This document shows positions 42,349-49,516 of a stretch of DNA of 64,000 nt, one piece after another. Both the position numbers and the translations under genes were made by a program. The stretch is from Chitinophagales bacterium 33-2 (GTDB lineage: Bacteria > Bacteroidota > Bacteroidia > Chitinophagales > Chitinophagaceae). The stretch covers positions 34,513 to 98,512 of the forward strand of contig MWYV01000031.1 in the NCBI GenBank assembly GCA_002050435.1, written 5' to 3'. The notes under the pieces were generated by a model. The model saw only the letters and a list, made by a program, of their open reading frames with translations. It did no database searches and was not told where the DNA came from. Each line of letters begins with the position of its first letter. Position 1 is the stretch's first letter.

Positions 42349-42984
42349 TTAATAAACTCCGCTCCAGTTGGCGGGATCTGTTTGCCATTTTAACAAAACT
42401 TCCTCCTCCTGCTGCTGAATCATGCCTTTAGCAATTGCCAGGGATATGAGTGAAGGATAATCTGTAAGGGAAACGGTAGGTACCCCGGCCTGGTCCAAAG
42501 CCTCCTGCGCTTCCGAAAAGCCATAATTGAAGATAGACACCATTCCTACCACCGCTGCCCCCTGTTTCCGGAGCACTTCCACCACCTGCAGGCTACTTTT
42601 GCCTGTGGAAATCAGATCTTCTACCACCACTACCTTTTGTCCTGTTTCAAAACTGCCTTCCACCTGGTTGCCCAGCCCATGTTCTTTGGGTTTCGGACGC
42701 ACATAAATAAAAGGTAGTTTCAGCTGATCGGCTGCCATGGCACCCCAGGCGATTCCTGCAGTAGCAACGCCTGCGAGCACTTCAGCCTCTGGGAAACGAT
42801 CAAAAATGACATTGCACAATTCACTTTTTACAAATTCCCTGATGTTGGGAAGCGATAATATTTTCCGGTTATCACAATAAATTGGGCTCTTCCAGCCGCT
42901 TGCCCAGGTAAAGGGCGCATTAGGACTCAAACGAACCGCATCGGCCTGGAGGAGCTTTTCTGCTGTTATGGTAGCATCTGTCAT
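42349..42984 (-). CDS. pyrE: orotate phosphoribosyltransferase
   Basis: PyrE joins orotate to PRPP to give OMP, step five of pyrimidine synthesis. The 211-residue protein has the PRPP-binding VVVEDLISTGKSSLQ (about 117-131), preceded by YVRPKPKEHG, and the N-terminal ASGWKSPIYCDNR substrate region (about 28-40). All expected motifs are intact. It is divergent from the NUDIX gene with only a 38-nt gap. Together with pyrB, pyrR and the dihydroorotase-like gene it is one of four pyrimidine-related genes in this window. Confidence 0.95.
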   Translation of the reverse strand: MTDATITAEKLLQADAVRLSPNAPFTWASGWKSPIYCDNRKILSLPNIREFVKSELCNVIFDRFPEAEVLAGVATAGIAWGAMAADQLKLPFIYVRPKPKEHGLGNQVEGSFETGQKVVVVEDLISTGKSSLQVVEVLRKQGAAVVGMVSIFNYGFSEAQEALDQAGVPTVSLTDYPSLISLAIAKGMIQQQEEEVLLKWQTDPANWSGVY

Positions 42985-43022
42985 GCGGCGAAGTTAACTC
43001 CATCCAAAGCTTACCTTTGGCT

Positions 43023-43652
43023 ATGGTTGAAAAAATTTACTTCCAGGGCAAACCGCTTTACCTCGCCGATGCAATTGACAGTGACCTGGAAAGTTTGCTT
43101 CACCAGGAAGAAACCATGTTTATGGATGATTTCAGTTCCCAGGGAATCAAAACCATGATCCACGAAATGGAGCAGGAAAAGGTTTTAAGGGGCGTATTCC
43201 TGCATACAGATCTTGCAGCTTTATTGAATGCCTTCAGAAAAAAACTTAAGCTGGTAAAGGCAGGTGGTGGCCTTGTATTTACGCCCGCCAATCAAATATT
43301 ATTGATCTTCAGGAAAGGAAAATGGGACCTTCCTAAAGGCAAACTCGATCAGGGGGAAAGTATGGAAGATTGCGCAAAAAGGGAAGTTATGGAGGAAACC
43401 GGGCTGCAATCAGTTGAGATCATTCATTTTCTTTGTCCTACTTACCATACTTACCATGAAAACGGTCAGCATATTTTAAAAGAATCGCACTGGTATCAAA
43501 TGAAAGCGGAAGCGCAGGAATTGCAGCCGCAGGAAGAAGAAGATATTACTGAATGCAAATGGGTTCCGCTTGTAGCCCTCAGCGAATATACCGACCTGAT
43601 GCATGCATCTGTAAAAGATGTAATTGAAAAAGGCACAACAGGTCTTAAATAA
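43023..43652 (+). CDS. NUDIX hydrolase
   Basis: The 209-residue protein (from the ATG at 43023; a TTG at 43017 is in frame) has an unusual N-terminal extension of about 80 residues, then a NUDIX domain. The Nudix box reads GKLDQGESMEDCAKREVMEETGL (split: GKLDQGES then REVMEETG, about 110-132) and has all consensus residues. Substrate preference cannot be read from sequence; Bacteroidota homologues of this two-part form are common. Its 3' end overlaps the convergent coaD gene by 8 nt. Confidence 0.88.
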   Translation: MVEKIYFQGKPLYLADAIDSDLESLLHQEETMFMDDFSSQGIKTMIHEMEQEKVLRGVFLHTDLAALLNAFRKKLKLVKAGGGLVFTPANQILLIFRKGKWDLPKGKLDQGESMEDCAKREVMEETGLQSVEIIHFLCPTYHTYHENGQHILKESHWYQMKAEAQELQPQEEEDITECKWVPLVALSEYTDLMHASVKDVIEKGTTGLK

Positions 43653-44136
43653 ATCTTTCCTTTTTTTCCTGTTGCTGAATGGAATCCAGAACTACCGGCG
43701 GCACAAACTGCGAAACATCGCCTCCATATCTTAATACATCGCGCACAAGCGTGGAAGCTACAGAAGTGTATTTGGGAAGACAGGTAAGAAATACGGTTTC
43801 AATGGTTTCATCCAGGCTTCGGTTCATATCTGCAATGGCCTTTTCATATTCAAAATCATTCACGTACCGGATGCCGCGAAGAATATAGCCTGCACCAATT
43901 TTTTTACAGCAATCTACCGTCAATCCTTCGTAGATTACGGACGCTATTTTCTTTTCATGGCGGAACAAGTCGTCTAGCCATTGCACTCTTAACTCGGCAG
44001 AAAACATGGGCGCTTTACTTGAATTGATCCCGATCCCAATCACCAATTTATCAAACAAGGGCAGGGCTCTTTCAATGATATCAACATGTCCAAATGTTAC
44101 CGGATCAAACGTGCCTGGAAATAGTGCGGTTCTCAT
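43645..44136 (-). CDS. coaD: phosphopantetheine adenylyltransferase
   Basis: CoaD transfers AMP from ATP to 4'-phosphopantetheine in coenzyme A synthesis. The 163-residue protein carries the nucleotidyltransferase motif FPGTFDPVTFGHVDI (about 5-19) with the HxGH-like TFGH, the RGIRYVNDFEYE segment (about 88-99), and TSVASTLVRDVLRYGG (about 124-139). Length and motifs are standard. It is 20 nt downstream of pyrB on the same strand, and its stop region overlaps the NUDIX gene. Confidence 0.95.
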   Translation of the reverse strand: MRTALFPGTFDPVTFGHVDIIERALPLFDKLVIGIGINSSKAPMFSAELRVQWLDDLFRHEKKIASVIYEGLTVDCCKKIGAGYILRGIRYVNDFEYEKAIADMNRSLDETIETVFLTCLPKYTSVASTLVRDVLRYGGDVSQFVPPVVLDSIQQQEKKERFI

Positions 44137-44156
44137 AAATTGTTTGTTTCAGAAAG

Positions 44157-45089
44157 TTAGTATGAATTTCTTTCCCCGGCCAGCAGGTATAGTACGGCCA
44201 TACGAACGGCCACTCCATTTTCAACCTGTTGCAGAATGATCGACTGTTTTCCATCTGCCACATCACTATCCAGTTCCACTCCCCTGTTTATTGGCCCGGG
44301 ATGCATGATGGTGATCTCCTTCTTCAGTGATTGCAGCAGCTTTTTACTGATGCCATAAACCAGGTTGTATTCGCGCAAAGAAGAAAAAAGCACCGTGTTC
44401 TGTCTTTCCAGTTGAATGCGGAGCACATTGGCCACATCGCACCATTCCAATGCTTTTTTCAGGTCATATTCCACATGCACATTAAATGCCTGGTCTATAT
44501 ATTTTGGAATCAGTGTTGGAGGTCCGCAAACGGTAACTTCGGCTCCCATTTTTGTAAGCAGGTAAATATTGCTTTGTGCTACCCTGCTGTGCATGATATC
44601 GCCAATAAGCGCGATCCGGGCACCTTTCAGGCTTCCTGTTTTTTCAAGGATAGAAAAGGCATCAAGAAGGGCCTGTGTCGGATGTTCATTCACCCCATCA
44701 CCTGCATTGATGATGGCAGCAGGAATATGCTTTGCAAGAAAATGGGGTGCGCCGCTTGCGCTGTGACGCATCACAACCATGTCCACTTTCATGGACAAAA
44801 TATTGTTCACTGTATCCAGCAGGGTCTCTCCTTTCGAAACCGAAGATCCCGATGCACTGAAATTGATGGTATCTGCTGAAAGTCTTTTTTCTGCCAGTTC
44901 AAAAGAGATCCGTGTTCTTGTAGAATTTTCGTAAAAAAGATTGACGATGGTAACATCGCGCAGTGAAGGAACCTTTTTGATCGGTCTTTGTAATACTTCT
45001 TTGAATTGCTTTGCTGTATCAAGTATGAGTTGAATATCTTCAGGAATAAGGTCTTTAATACCAAGAAGATGTCGTGTAGAAAGCGCCAT
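44157..45089 (-). CDS. pyrB: aspartate carbamoyltransferase catalytic subunit
   Basis: PyrB forms carbamoyl-aspartate, the first committed step of pyrimidine synthesis. The 310-residue protein contains the carbamoyl-phosphate site STRTR (about 56-60), the conserved HPTQALLDAFSI (about 135-146), and the HPGPINRGVEL segment near 272-282. No regulatory subunit (pyrI) is adjacent. The neighbours are pyrR upstream (48-nt gap) and coaD downstream. The degenerate dihydroorotase-like protein encoded at 16425 could form a non-catalytic complex with this enzyme, as PyrC' does in other bacteria. Confidence 0.95.
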   Translation of the reverse strand: MALSTRHLLGIKDLIPEDIQLILDTAKQFKEVLQRPIKKVPSLRDVTIVNLFYENSTRTRISFELAEKRLSADTINFSASGSSVSKGETLLDTVNNILSMKVDMVVMRHSASGAPHFLAKHIPAAIINAGDGVNEHPTQALLDAFSILEKTGSLKGARIALIGDIMHSRVAQSNIYLLTKMGAEVTVCGPPTLIPKYIDQAFNVHVEYDLKKALEWCDVANVLRIQLERQNTVLFSSLREYNLVYGISKKLLQSLKKEITIMHPGPINRGVELDSDVADGKQSIILQQVENGVAVRMAVLYLLAGERNSY

Positions 45090-45137
45090 TAAAGCTCAAA
45101 GATAATAGATAGAAAGAAAAAATGAACAAGATGCTTT

Positions 45138-45662
45138 TCAGTCAAGAAGAATGACTTCATCCTTTCCGTCTTTTTCTTTCCAGAACACTTTTACTTTTTG
45201 TGTAACAATGGAATCAATGGTTCTGCCGGTATAATCGGGTTGGATGGGCAGTTCCCGATTGTAGCGCCTGTCGATCAGCACCAGCAGTTCCACCTTTGCA
45301 GGCCTGCCAAAATCCATCAATGCATCAAGTGCTGCCCTGATGGTTCTCCCGGTGTACAGCACATCATCGATCAGCACCACATTTTTCCCTTCAATAGAAA
45401 ATAAGATATCGGTTGCATTGGGTACATGCAATTCCTTTCCTAAGTCATCACGGTAAAAAGTAATATCCAGCTTTCCATATTCGATCTCCTGGTCCTCCAT
45501 TCCTTTCCTGATGTCTGCAACGATCCTGTCAGACAAGGCCACGCCCCTTGGCTGGATCCCAATTAAAACCGTATTCTTTAAGTGCACATGATTTTCCATT
45601 ACCTGGTGGGCAAGCCTGTTTACAGTTAGCCCGATCTGTTGCTGATTCAGTATCGACTTCAA
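45138..45662 (-). CDS. pyrR: bifunctional pyrimidine regulator / uracil phosphoribosyltransferase PyrR
   Basis: The 174-residue PyrR-family protein has the PRPP motif VVLIDDVLYTGRTIRAALDAL (about 93-113, 13-residue core LIDDVLYTGRTIR) and the ILIGIQPRGVALSDRI segment (about 33-48). In other bacteria PyrR binds mRNA to attenuate pyr genes and has weak UPRTase activity. No PyrR anti-terminator/terminator pair was evident in the 48-nt gap to pyrB, so attenuation is not supported here. Confidence 0.92.
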   Translation of the reverse strand: MKSILNQQQIGLTVNRLAHQVMENHVHLKNTVLIGIQPRGVALSDRIVADIRKGMEDQEIEYGKLDITFYRDDLGKELHVPNATDILFSIEGKNVVLIDDVLYTGRTIRAALDALMDFGRPAKVELLVLIDRRYNRELPIQPDYTGRTIDSIVTQKVKVFWKEKDGKDEVILLD

Positions 45663-45773
45663 AAGGAAATTTTTATAAAAATAAGGTTCGTTGCTGATGA
45701 AAAAAATAAAGCAAGGACTTGTTATTGCGGGTCAACATTTTAAGGGGCCTTCACGTCATTGCGAGGCGTAGCC

Positions 45774-46009
45774 GAAGCAATTTTGAACCACGGTGGCACA
45801 GAGGCACGGAGGGACACAGGGCGAATGGCCACAAAGTCGCGAAGACGAATGACGAAGCAATTTTGAACCACGGTGACACAGAGGTCACGGAGGGGCACAG
45901 AGCAAATTGCCGCAAAGTCGCGAAGACGAATGACGAAGCAATTTTGAACCACGGTGGCACAGAGGTCACGGAGGGGCACAGAGCGAATGGCCGCAAAGTC
46001 GCGAAGACG
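45774..46009. repeat. 81-bp minisatellite, about three copies
   Basis: Three tandem units start at 45774 (80 bp), 45854 (81 bp) and 45935 (about 75 bp, truncated). Each begins GAAGCAATTTTGAACCACGG and continues through AAAGTCGCGAAGACG. Because 81 is a multiple of three, open frames persist on both strands. Flanking TCATTGCGAGGCGTAGCC-like sequence on both sides looks like another dispersed repeat. Confidence 0.9.
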
Positions 46010-46051
46010 CTAATATCATTGCGAAGCTTCATTACGTCGTTGCGAGGTGCT

Positions 46052-46240
46052 GCGCATCCCGCGCGTTACCTCGGCGAGAACGGGATCAAGGGAAGTATTA
46101 AAACAGGTAAACAAGCCGACCTCCTGTTACTTAATGCCAATCCACTTGAAGACATCCGGAATACGAGAAAGATCTCAGGTTTATTTATTAAAGGAATCTA
46201 TTATGACCAACCGGCTTTAGAAGATTTAAAAACGAAATAA
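46052..46240 (+). pseudogene. C-terminal relic of an amidohydrolase-family gene
   Basis: The last 62 codons of a frame that starts inside the minisatellite encode RYLGENGIKGSIKTGKQADLL (split: RYLGENGIKGSI, then TGKQADLLLLNANPLEDIRNT) followed by a KISGLFIKGIYYD ending. This is the C-terminal beta-domain of imidazolonepropionase-like amidohydrolases, which are normally about 430 residues. The metal-binding barrel is absent; repeats replace it. I read it as a remnant of a gene whose 5' part was lost through the repeat region. Confidence 0.7.
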
Positions 46241-46367
46241 ATGCAGAACTTTTGTTTCCATAAATGGATTCAGTAATGCATCAAATGAATCAACTTTCTC
46301 TTGCTTAAAAATGATCCGGCGATTTCATGAACCTTTAGCTGATTGAATGCCTTGATACAATAAATAA

Positions 46368-46386
46368 AGCCGGGACATGCCCGGCT
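46368..46386 (-). terminator. intrinsic terminator after outer-membrane protein 1
   Basis: AGCCGGG (46368-46374) pairs with CCCGGCT (46380-46386); on the minus strand the stem is followed by TTATTTATT. It lies 22 nt after the stop of the 46409 gene. Confidence 0.65.
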
Positions 46387-46408
46387 CTATAGAATGATTT
46401 AAAAATTT

Positions 46409-47080
46409 TTACTTGTTTGCACCAAACATATAATGCAATCCAACCTGTAAAACCCTGTTCTTTAATTCAGGACCATCATTCGGACTGTTGTTTCCACCAC
46501 CATCTTCAAGCACGTTGGTCAAACCATAGCTATAACGGGCATGCACACCAAATCCAACCCTTGTTGTAAATCCGATACCAGCGTTCATGGCAAGGTCAAA
46601 TTTGTCGAATGATGCTTTGTTATCGGTATCGGTATTGCCCGGACCTTCCTGCTTTGCACTGATCAGGAAAGAAGGCTGAGGACCTAACTCAATAAACAAA
46701 CCATTTGGCGTTCTGATTTGGAACATCAAAGGTAGCGATATGTAACTAAGGTCTTGCTCATATGGCTGCTCAGTTGTTACGGATCCTACTGTAGTAGTTG
46801 TTCTCATTTTACTTCCAACTGCATTGTAAAGTAATTCTGGCTGAAAATTCAGATTGCGTGCTCCAATCGGAAGATTCAGGAAAACACCTGCATGTAATGA
46901 AGTTTTGTTATTCACAGATGTTCCGGGGAATTCATCCACATCAAATTTTGCCCAGTTGGCGCCGGCCTTAATTCCAAAGAATGTAGCGCGTGCCGTTTGA
47001 GTTCTTAGTTGAGGCTGACCTTGTGAGAATACCGCCAGGCTTGTAAATAATGCTAAAGCAATTAAACTGATCTTTTTCAT
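46409..47080 (-). CDS. outer-membrane beta-barrel protein (OMP_b-brl family), paralogue 1
   Basis: The 223-residue protein has a signal peptide (MKKISLIALALFTSLAVFSQ), then GIKAGANWAKFD (about 37-48), and an eight-stranded barrel pattern of alternating aromatic and polar residues ending in GLHYMFG. This is the porin-like PF13568 form. It is the most downstream of four similar genes on this strand. Its leader contains the terminator of the previous gene, so each member may be separately transcribed. Ligand or role unknown. Confidence 0.85.
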   Translation of the reverse strand: MKKISLIALALFTSLAVFSQGQPQLRTQTARATFFGIKAGANWAKFDVDEFPGTSVNNKTSLHAGVFLNLPIGARNLNFQPELLYNAVGSKMRTTTTVGSVTTEQPYEQDLSYISLPLMFQIRTPNGLFIELGPQPSFLISAKQEGPGNTDTDNKASFDKFDLAMNAGIGFTTRVGFGVHARYSYGLTNVLEDGGGNNSPNDGPELKNRVLQVGLHYMFGANK

Positions 47081-47111
47081 AAATAACTTTTAAGGTTGTT
47101 TCTGTACATAC

Positions 47112-47140
47112 AAAAAAAAGGCCGTTTCTGAACGACCTTT
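47112..47140 (-). terminator. intrinsic terminator after outer-membrane protein 2
   Basis: On the minus strand AAAGGTCGTT-CAGA-AACGGCCTTT is followed by a TTTTTTT run (47118-47112). It lies between paralogues 2 and 1. Confidence 0.75.
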
Positions 47141-47166
47141 TAAATATTTTGACTGTTGGGGAACAA

Positions 47167-47769
47167 TTACCTCGATTTTGCCTTATGCGCGTGGTCAAAC
47201 ATGTAAAACAATCCCAGCTGGAACACATTATTTTTTAAACTATTTCCACCTCCATCTTCATTAATATTTCTTAAACCAAGGTTATAACGTGCATCCAGAC
47301 CCAAACCTGAGGTAGTTAAATAGCCGAGTCCGAATGACCATGCAAGGTCAACATTATGAAAATCATCAGAATTAAAAAAGCCAGTTTCCTGTCCGTTCAC
47401 TTTATCATTCACGTCGATCAGAAAACCAACCTGCGGACCAGTTTGTATGCGAAATCCATTATTAAACATGTATTGAAGGTTCACCGGAATATTGATATAA
47501 CTCAGGCCCAGGCTGTGTTCATCATTTCCTACATTAAATTTTGCTCCCTGGGAAGAATACACTACTTCGGGTTGCAAAGCGAACATCGGACCCAGATGAA
47601 GATGCGCTAAAGCACCTGCATGGAGCCCAAGGCGAGAATTAAAATCTGTTGAAGAATTGGTGCTGAATTGCGCGATGTTTAACCCGGCCTTTAATCCAAA
47701 TTTAGGACCTTGTGCAAACAAGGTGATTCCTGTAATGATAAATCCAAGCAGCAAACTAAACTTTTTCAT
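47167..47769 (-). CDS. outer-membrane beta-barrel protein (OMP_b-brl family), paralogue 2
   Basis: The 200-residue protein has signal peptide MKKFSLLLGFIITGITLFAQ and the mature start GPKFGLKAGLNIAQFS. Strand-like segments include LGLHAGALAHLHLGP and LGLSYINIPVNLQYMF, with C-terminal GLFYMF. It is clearly similar to paralogue 1 (both have GLKAG/GIKAG openings, DARYNLGL versus HARYSYGL, and NEDGGGNS versus EDGGGNNS). It ends with a hairpin-T terminator. Function unknown. Confidence 0.85.
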   Translation of the reverse strand: MKKFSLLLGFIITGITLFAQGPKFGLKAGLNIAQFSTNSSTDFNSRLGLHAGALAHLHLGPMFALQPEVVYSSQGAKFNVGNDEHSLGLSYINIPVNLQYMFNNGFRIQTGPQVGFLIDVNDKVNGQETGFFNSDDFHNVDLAWSFGLGYLTTSGLGLDARYNLGLRNINEDGGGNSLKNNVFQLGLFYMFDHAHKAKSR

Positions 47770-47795
47770 AGTACATTATTTTTCTCTTATTGAGC

Positions 47796-47823
47796 AAAAA
47801 AAAGGCCGCATTTGTTGCCGCCT
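47796..47823 (-). terminator. terminator after outer-membrane protein 3
   Basis: On the minus strand AGGCGGC and GCGGCCT pair with one mismatch and are followed by TTTTTTTTGC. It lies 22 nt after the paralogue 3 stop. Confidence 0.6.
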
Positions 47824-47844
47824 GTTGATTTATTTATGTTGTAC

Positions 47845-48549
47845 TTATTTTCCGAAATAAAATCCGAGCCCCAAACCCACATACCAGGTTTTGGTTTTTC
47901 CACCATCTGCACCATCGGTATTGATGTTGCTGATGCCCTGGTTGATATTTGCAGCTATAAAAAATTTTGAGGTGAAATGATAACCTGTAAGGATGCTCAA
48001 ACCCACTTCCATTGCCTTATAATGCTGGTAATCATCATTGCCGTTTTCTTTTCCATCAAATTTTACAGTTGCATTTTGTGTTTCCTCATTTCTTGTACCG
48101 TTCACCACTTCAACAACATGCACATTTCCTTTACCGCTTAAACCATAACTAAAAGACGGACCCGCACCAATAAAAAACCTGTTACCATTCGTTAGGGTTT
48201 TGTTGTACACCAGGTGAATGGGCAGTTCTAGATAATTGAGTTTGATTTTTCCCTTTGCTGAATAAGTAACATTCATTCCAAAAAAATCATAACTGCCCGA
48301 TTCATTGATACGGGTACCTTTTACAAGGTAATTGAGCTGTGGCATGATACTCAGATTTTCGCTCAACTGGAAATTTGAGGTGATTCCAAACTTATATGAA
48401 ATAAGGTTTTTACCATTGAATTCCTCCTCACCATCAAAACTTTCATTCATGTTGGCGGCGATGATGTTACCATGGATGCCTATCCGTCCTTGAGCAAATG
48501 AGAAAATGGAAGCTGATAAAAAAGCGACTATTAATATAGCTTTTTTCAT
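47845..48549 (-). CDS. outer-membrane beta-barrel protein (OMP_b-brl family), paralogue 3
   Basis: The product is about 234 residues from the ATG at 48549, which gives the signal peptide MKKAILIVAFLSASIFSFAQ. The frame extends upstream to 48591 through the preceding palindrome, but those residues are not signal-like. The barrel shows GIHGNIIAANMN at the mature start, IMPQLNYLVKGTRI, NYLELPIHLVYNK, FFIGAGPSFSYGL and the C-terminal YVGLGLGFYFGK. It is less similar to paralogues 1 and 2 than they are to each other. Confidence 0.82.
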   Translation of the reverse strand: MKKAILIVAFLSASIFSFAQGRIGIHGNIIAANMNESFDGEEEFNGKNLISYKFGITSNFQLSENLSIMPQLNYLVKGTRINESGSYDFFGMNVTYSAKGKIKLNYLELPIHLVYNKTLTNGNRFFIGAGPSFSYGLSGKGNVHVVEVVNGTRNEETQNATVKFDGKENGNDDYQHYKAMEVGLSILTGYHFTSKFFIAANINQGISNINTDGADGGKTKTWYVGLGLGFYFGK

Positions 48550-48564
48550 TTCTGATATTTTATA

Positions 48565-48598
48565 TAATGAATGGCTGGTTAAACCAGCCATTCATTAA
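48565..48598 (-). repeat. 16-bp perfect palindrome between outer-membrane protein genes
   Basis: TAATGAATGGCTGGTT and AACCAGCCATTCATTA flank a single A. It lies after the stop of paralogue 4 and before paralogue 3. As RNA it would form a long hairpin and could act as a terminator or a 3' end stabiliser; no T-run follows. Confidence 0.6.
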
Positions 48599-48615
48599 AA
48601 TTTAAGGGAATTCAA

Positions 48616-49134
48616 TTAATTGAATTTGTAGATCCCGCTCAATCCAAGATGGTTCAAAGTAGAACCATCTTTGCTCCAGCCATTATAACCAAGAGCAATC
48701 TGAATTTTGGTTCCGTTGTAACCAATCTGCGGCTCATAGTTAAATCCACCATCAGACTCACCACTACCAGTAAACATTCCGTAACCAGCTTTAGCACCGA
48801 TGAAAAAGTTTGGTGATGGATACACACGTAATCCTGCAAGGATTGGAATGTAACCCATTGATTTGGTTTTGATGGAAGTACCACCACCCAAATCAACATC
48901 TTTTCCCATGAACGATGTATAACCAGTTGTAATTGTTCCAGAAATCATTGGCGAGAATAAATATTCGCCCTGGAGTTCAAGACCGATACCAATACCCTGG
49001 AATTCCTTAAAATCACCCATAGGTAAGCCTAAACGAAGGCCACCACCAAAATGAAATCCACCAGAAGTTTCCTGTGCGCTTGCAGATCCCAAAGAGATCA
49101 CTGCGATTGCGAAAGCTAAAAATACTTTTTTCAT
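48616..49134 (-). CDS. outer-membrane beta-barrel protein, paralogue 4
   Basis: The product is about 172 residues from the ATG at 49134, giving the signal peptide MKKVFLAFAIAVISLGSASAQ; an ATG 6 nt earlier is in frame. The barrel has GGGLRLGLPMGDFK, GIGIGLELQGEYLF, YIPILAGLRVYPSPNFFIGAKAGYG (split in two strands, about 92-116) and a C-terminal LSGIYKFN. It is the first and smallest of the four tandem barrel genes and has a good promoter upstream. Function unknown. Confidence 0.82.
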   Translation of the reverse strand: MKKVFLAFAIAVISLGSASAQETSGGFHFGGGLRLGLPMGDFKEFQGIGIGLELQGEYLFSPMISGTITTGYTSFMGKDVDLGGGTSIKTKSMGYIPILAGLRVYPSPNFFIGAKAGYGMFTGSGESDGGFNYEPQIGYNGTKIQIALGYNGWSKDGSTLNHLGLSGIYKFN

Positions 49135-49516
49135 AAACATTGTTTTGATTTAAGAATAATTGATGCGGCAAAGATATTCGCCTATATGAAAAATCAAAGT
49201 CATATAGCATAAAAACCTAAAAAAAGAGGATGAATTGCAGGAACTAACAGATGAATTGCAGTATTTATATGTGTCAATACCGTGTTTTTACTAAGGAGTT
49301 TTATCTGGTATAGCAACCAAGTCAACCTCAATTTCAAAACAAACAATGTTTTAAATGAATACCACTCTCGCAATTTTCGAGACCGCCTCTTACATCCGGG
49401 TAGGTGCGGAGGCAAAAGGAAATGCATAAACAATAATCACAGTAACCCAAACAACACAGAGTTAACAAGAGGGTAGAATATCAGCTATCAACAACTATTC
49501 AACCACCCTTCAACCA
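49135..49516. other. intergenic region between the outer-membrane gene cluster and pruA
   Basis: The region of 382 nt contains the promoter of paralogue 4 (49169-49197), a direct repeat GATGAATTGCAG twice near 49229-49262, and a small duplication next to the pruA stop (CTATTCAACCACCC twice, about 49494-49530). No open frame with family-like content was found. Confidence 0.5.
49169..49197 (-). promoter_or_regulatory. promoter of outer-membrane protein paralogue 4
   Basis: On the minus strand TTG (49197-49195), an 18-nt spacer and TATCTTTG (49176-49169) match the Bacteroidetes -33/-7 promoter, about 35 nt before the start codon. Confidence 0.6.

Noticed and set aside
43012..43019. TACCTTTG as a standard promoter of the NUDIX gene
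   Set aside because: It is only 3 nt from the ATG, too close for a normal leader; kept only as part of the leaderless-mRNA observation.
44331..44879. 182-residue antisense frame
   Set aside because: Entirely opposite to pyrB, with Cys/His-rich composition typical of antisense translation.
45090..45137. PyrR-dependent attenuator between pyrR and pyrB
   Set aside because: The 48-nt gap shows no anti-terminator/terminator pair or anti-antiterminator consensus.
45774..46009. Possible CRISPR array
   Set aside because: The repeat unit is about 81 bp with no unique spacers; the units are contiguous and near-identical, so it is a minisatellite.
45740..46032. Minus-strand frames with repeated LCxTVVQNCFVIRLRDF-like peptides
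   Set aside because: They exist only because the 81-bp tandem unit is a multiple of three; there is no family-like content.
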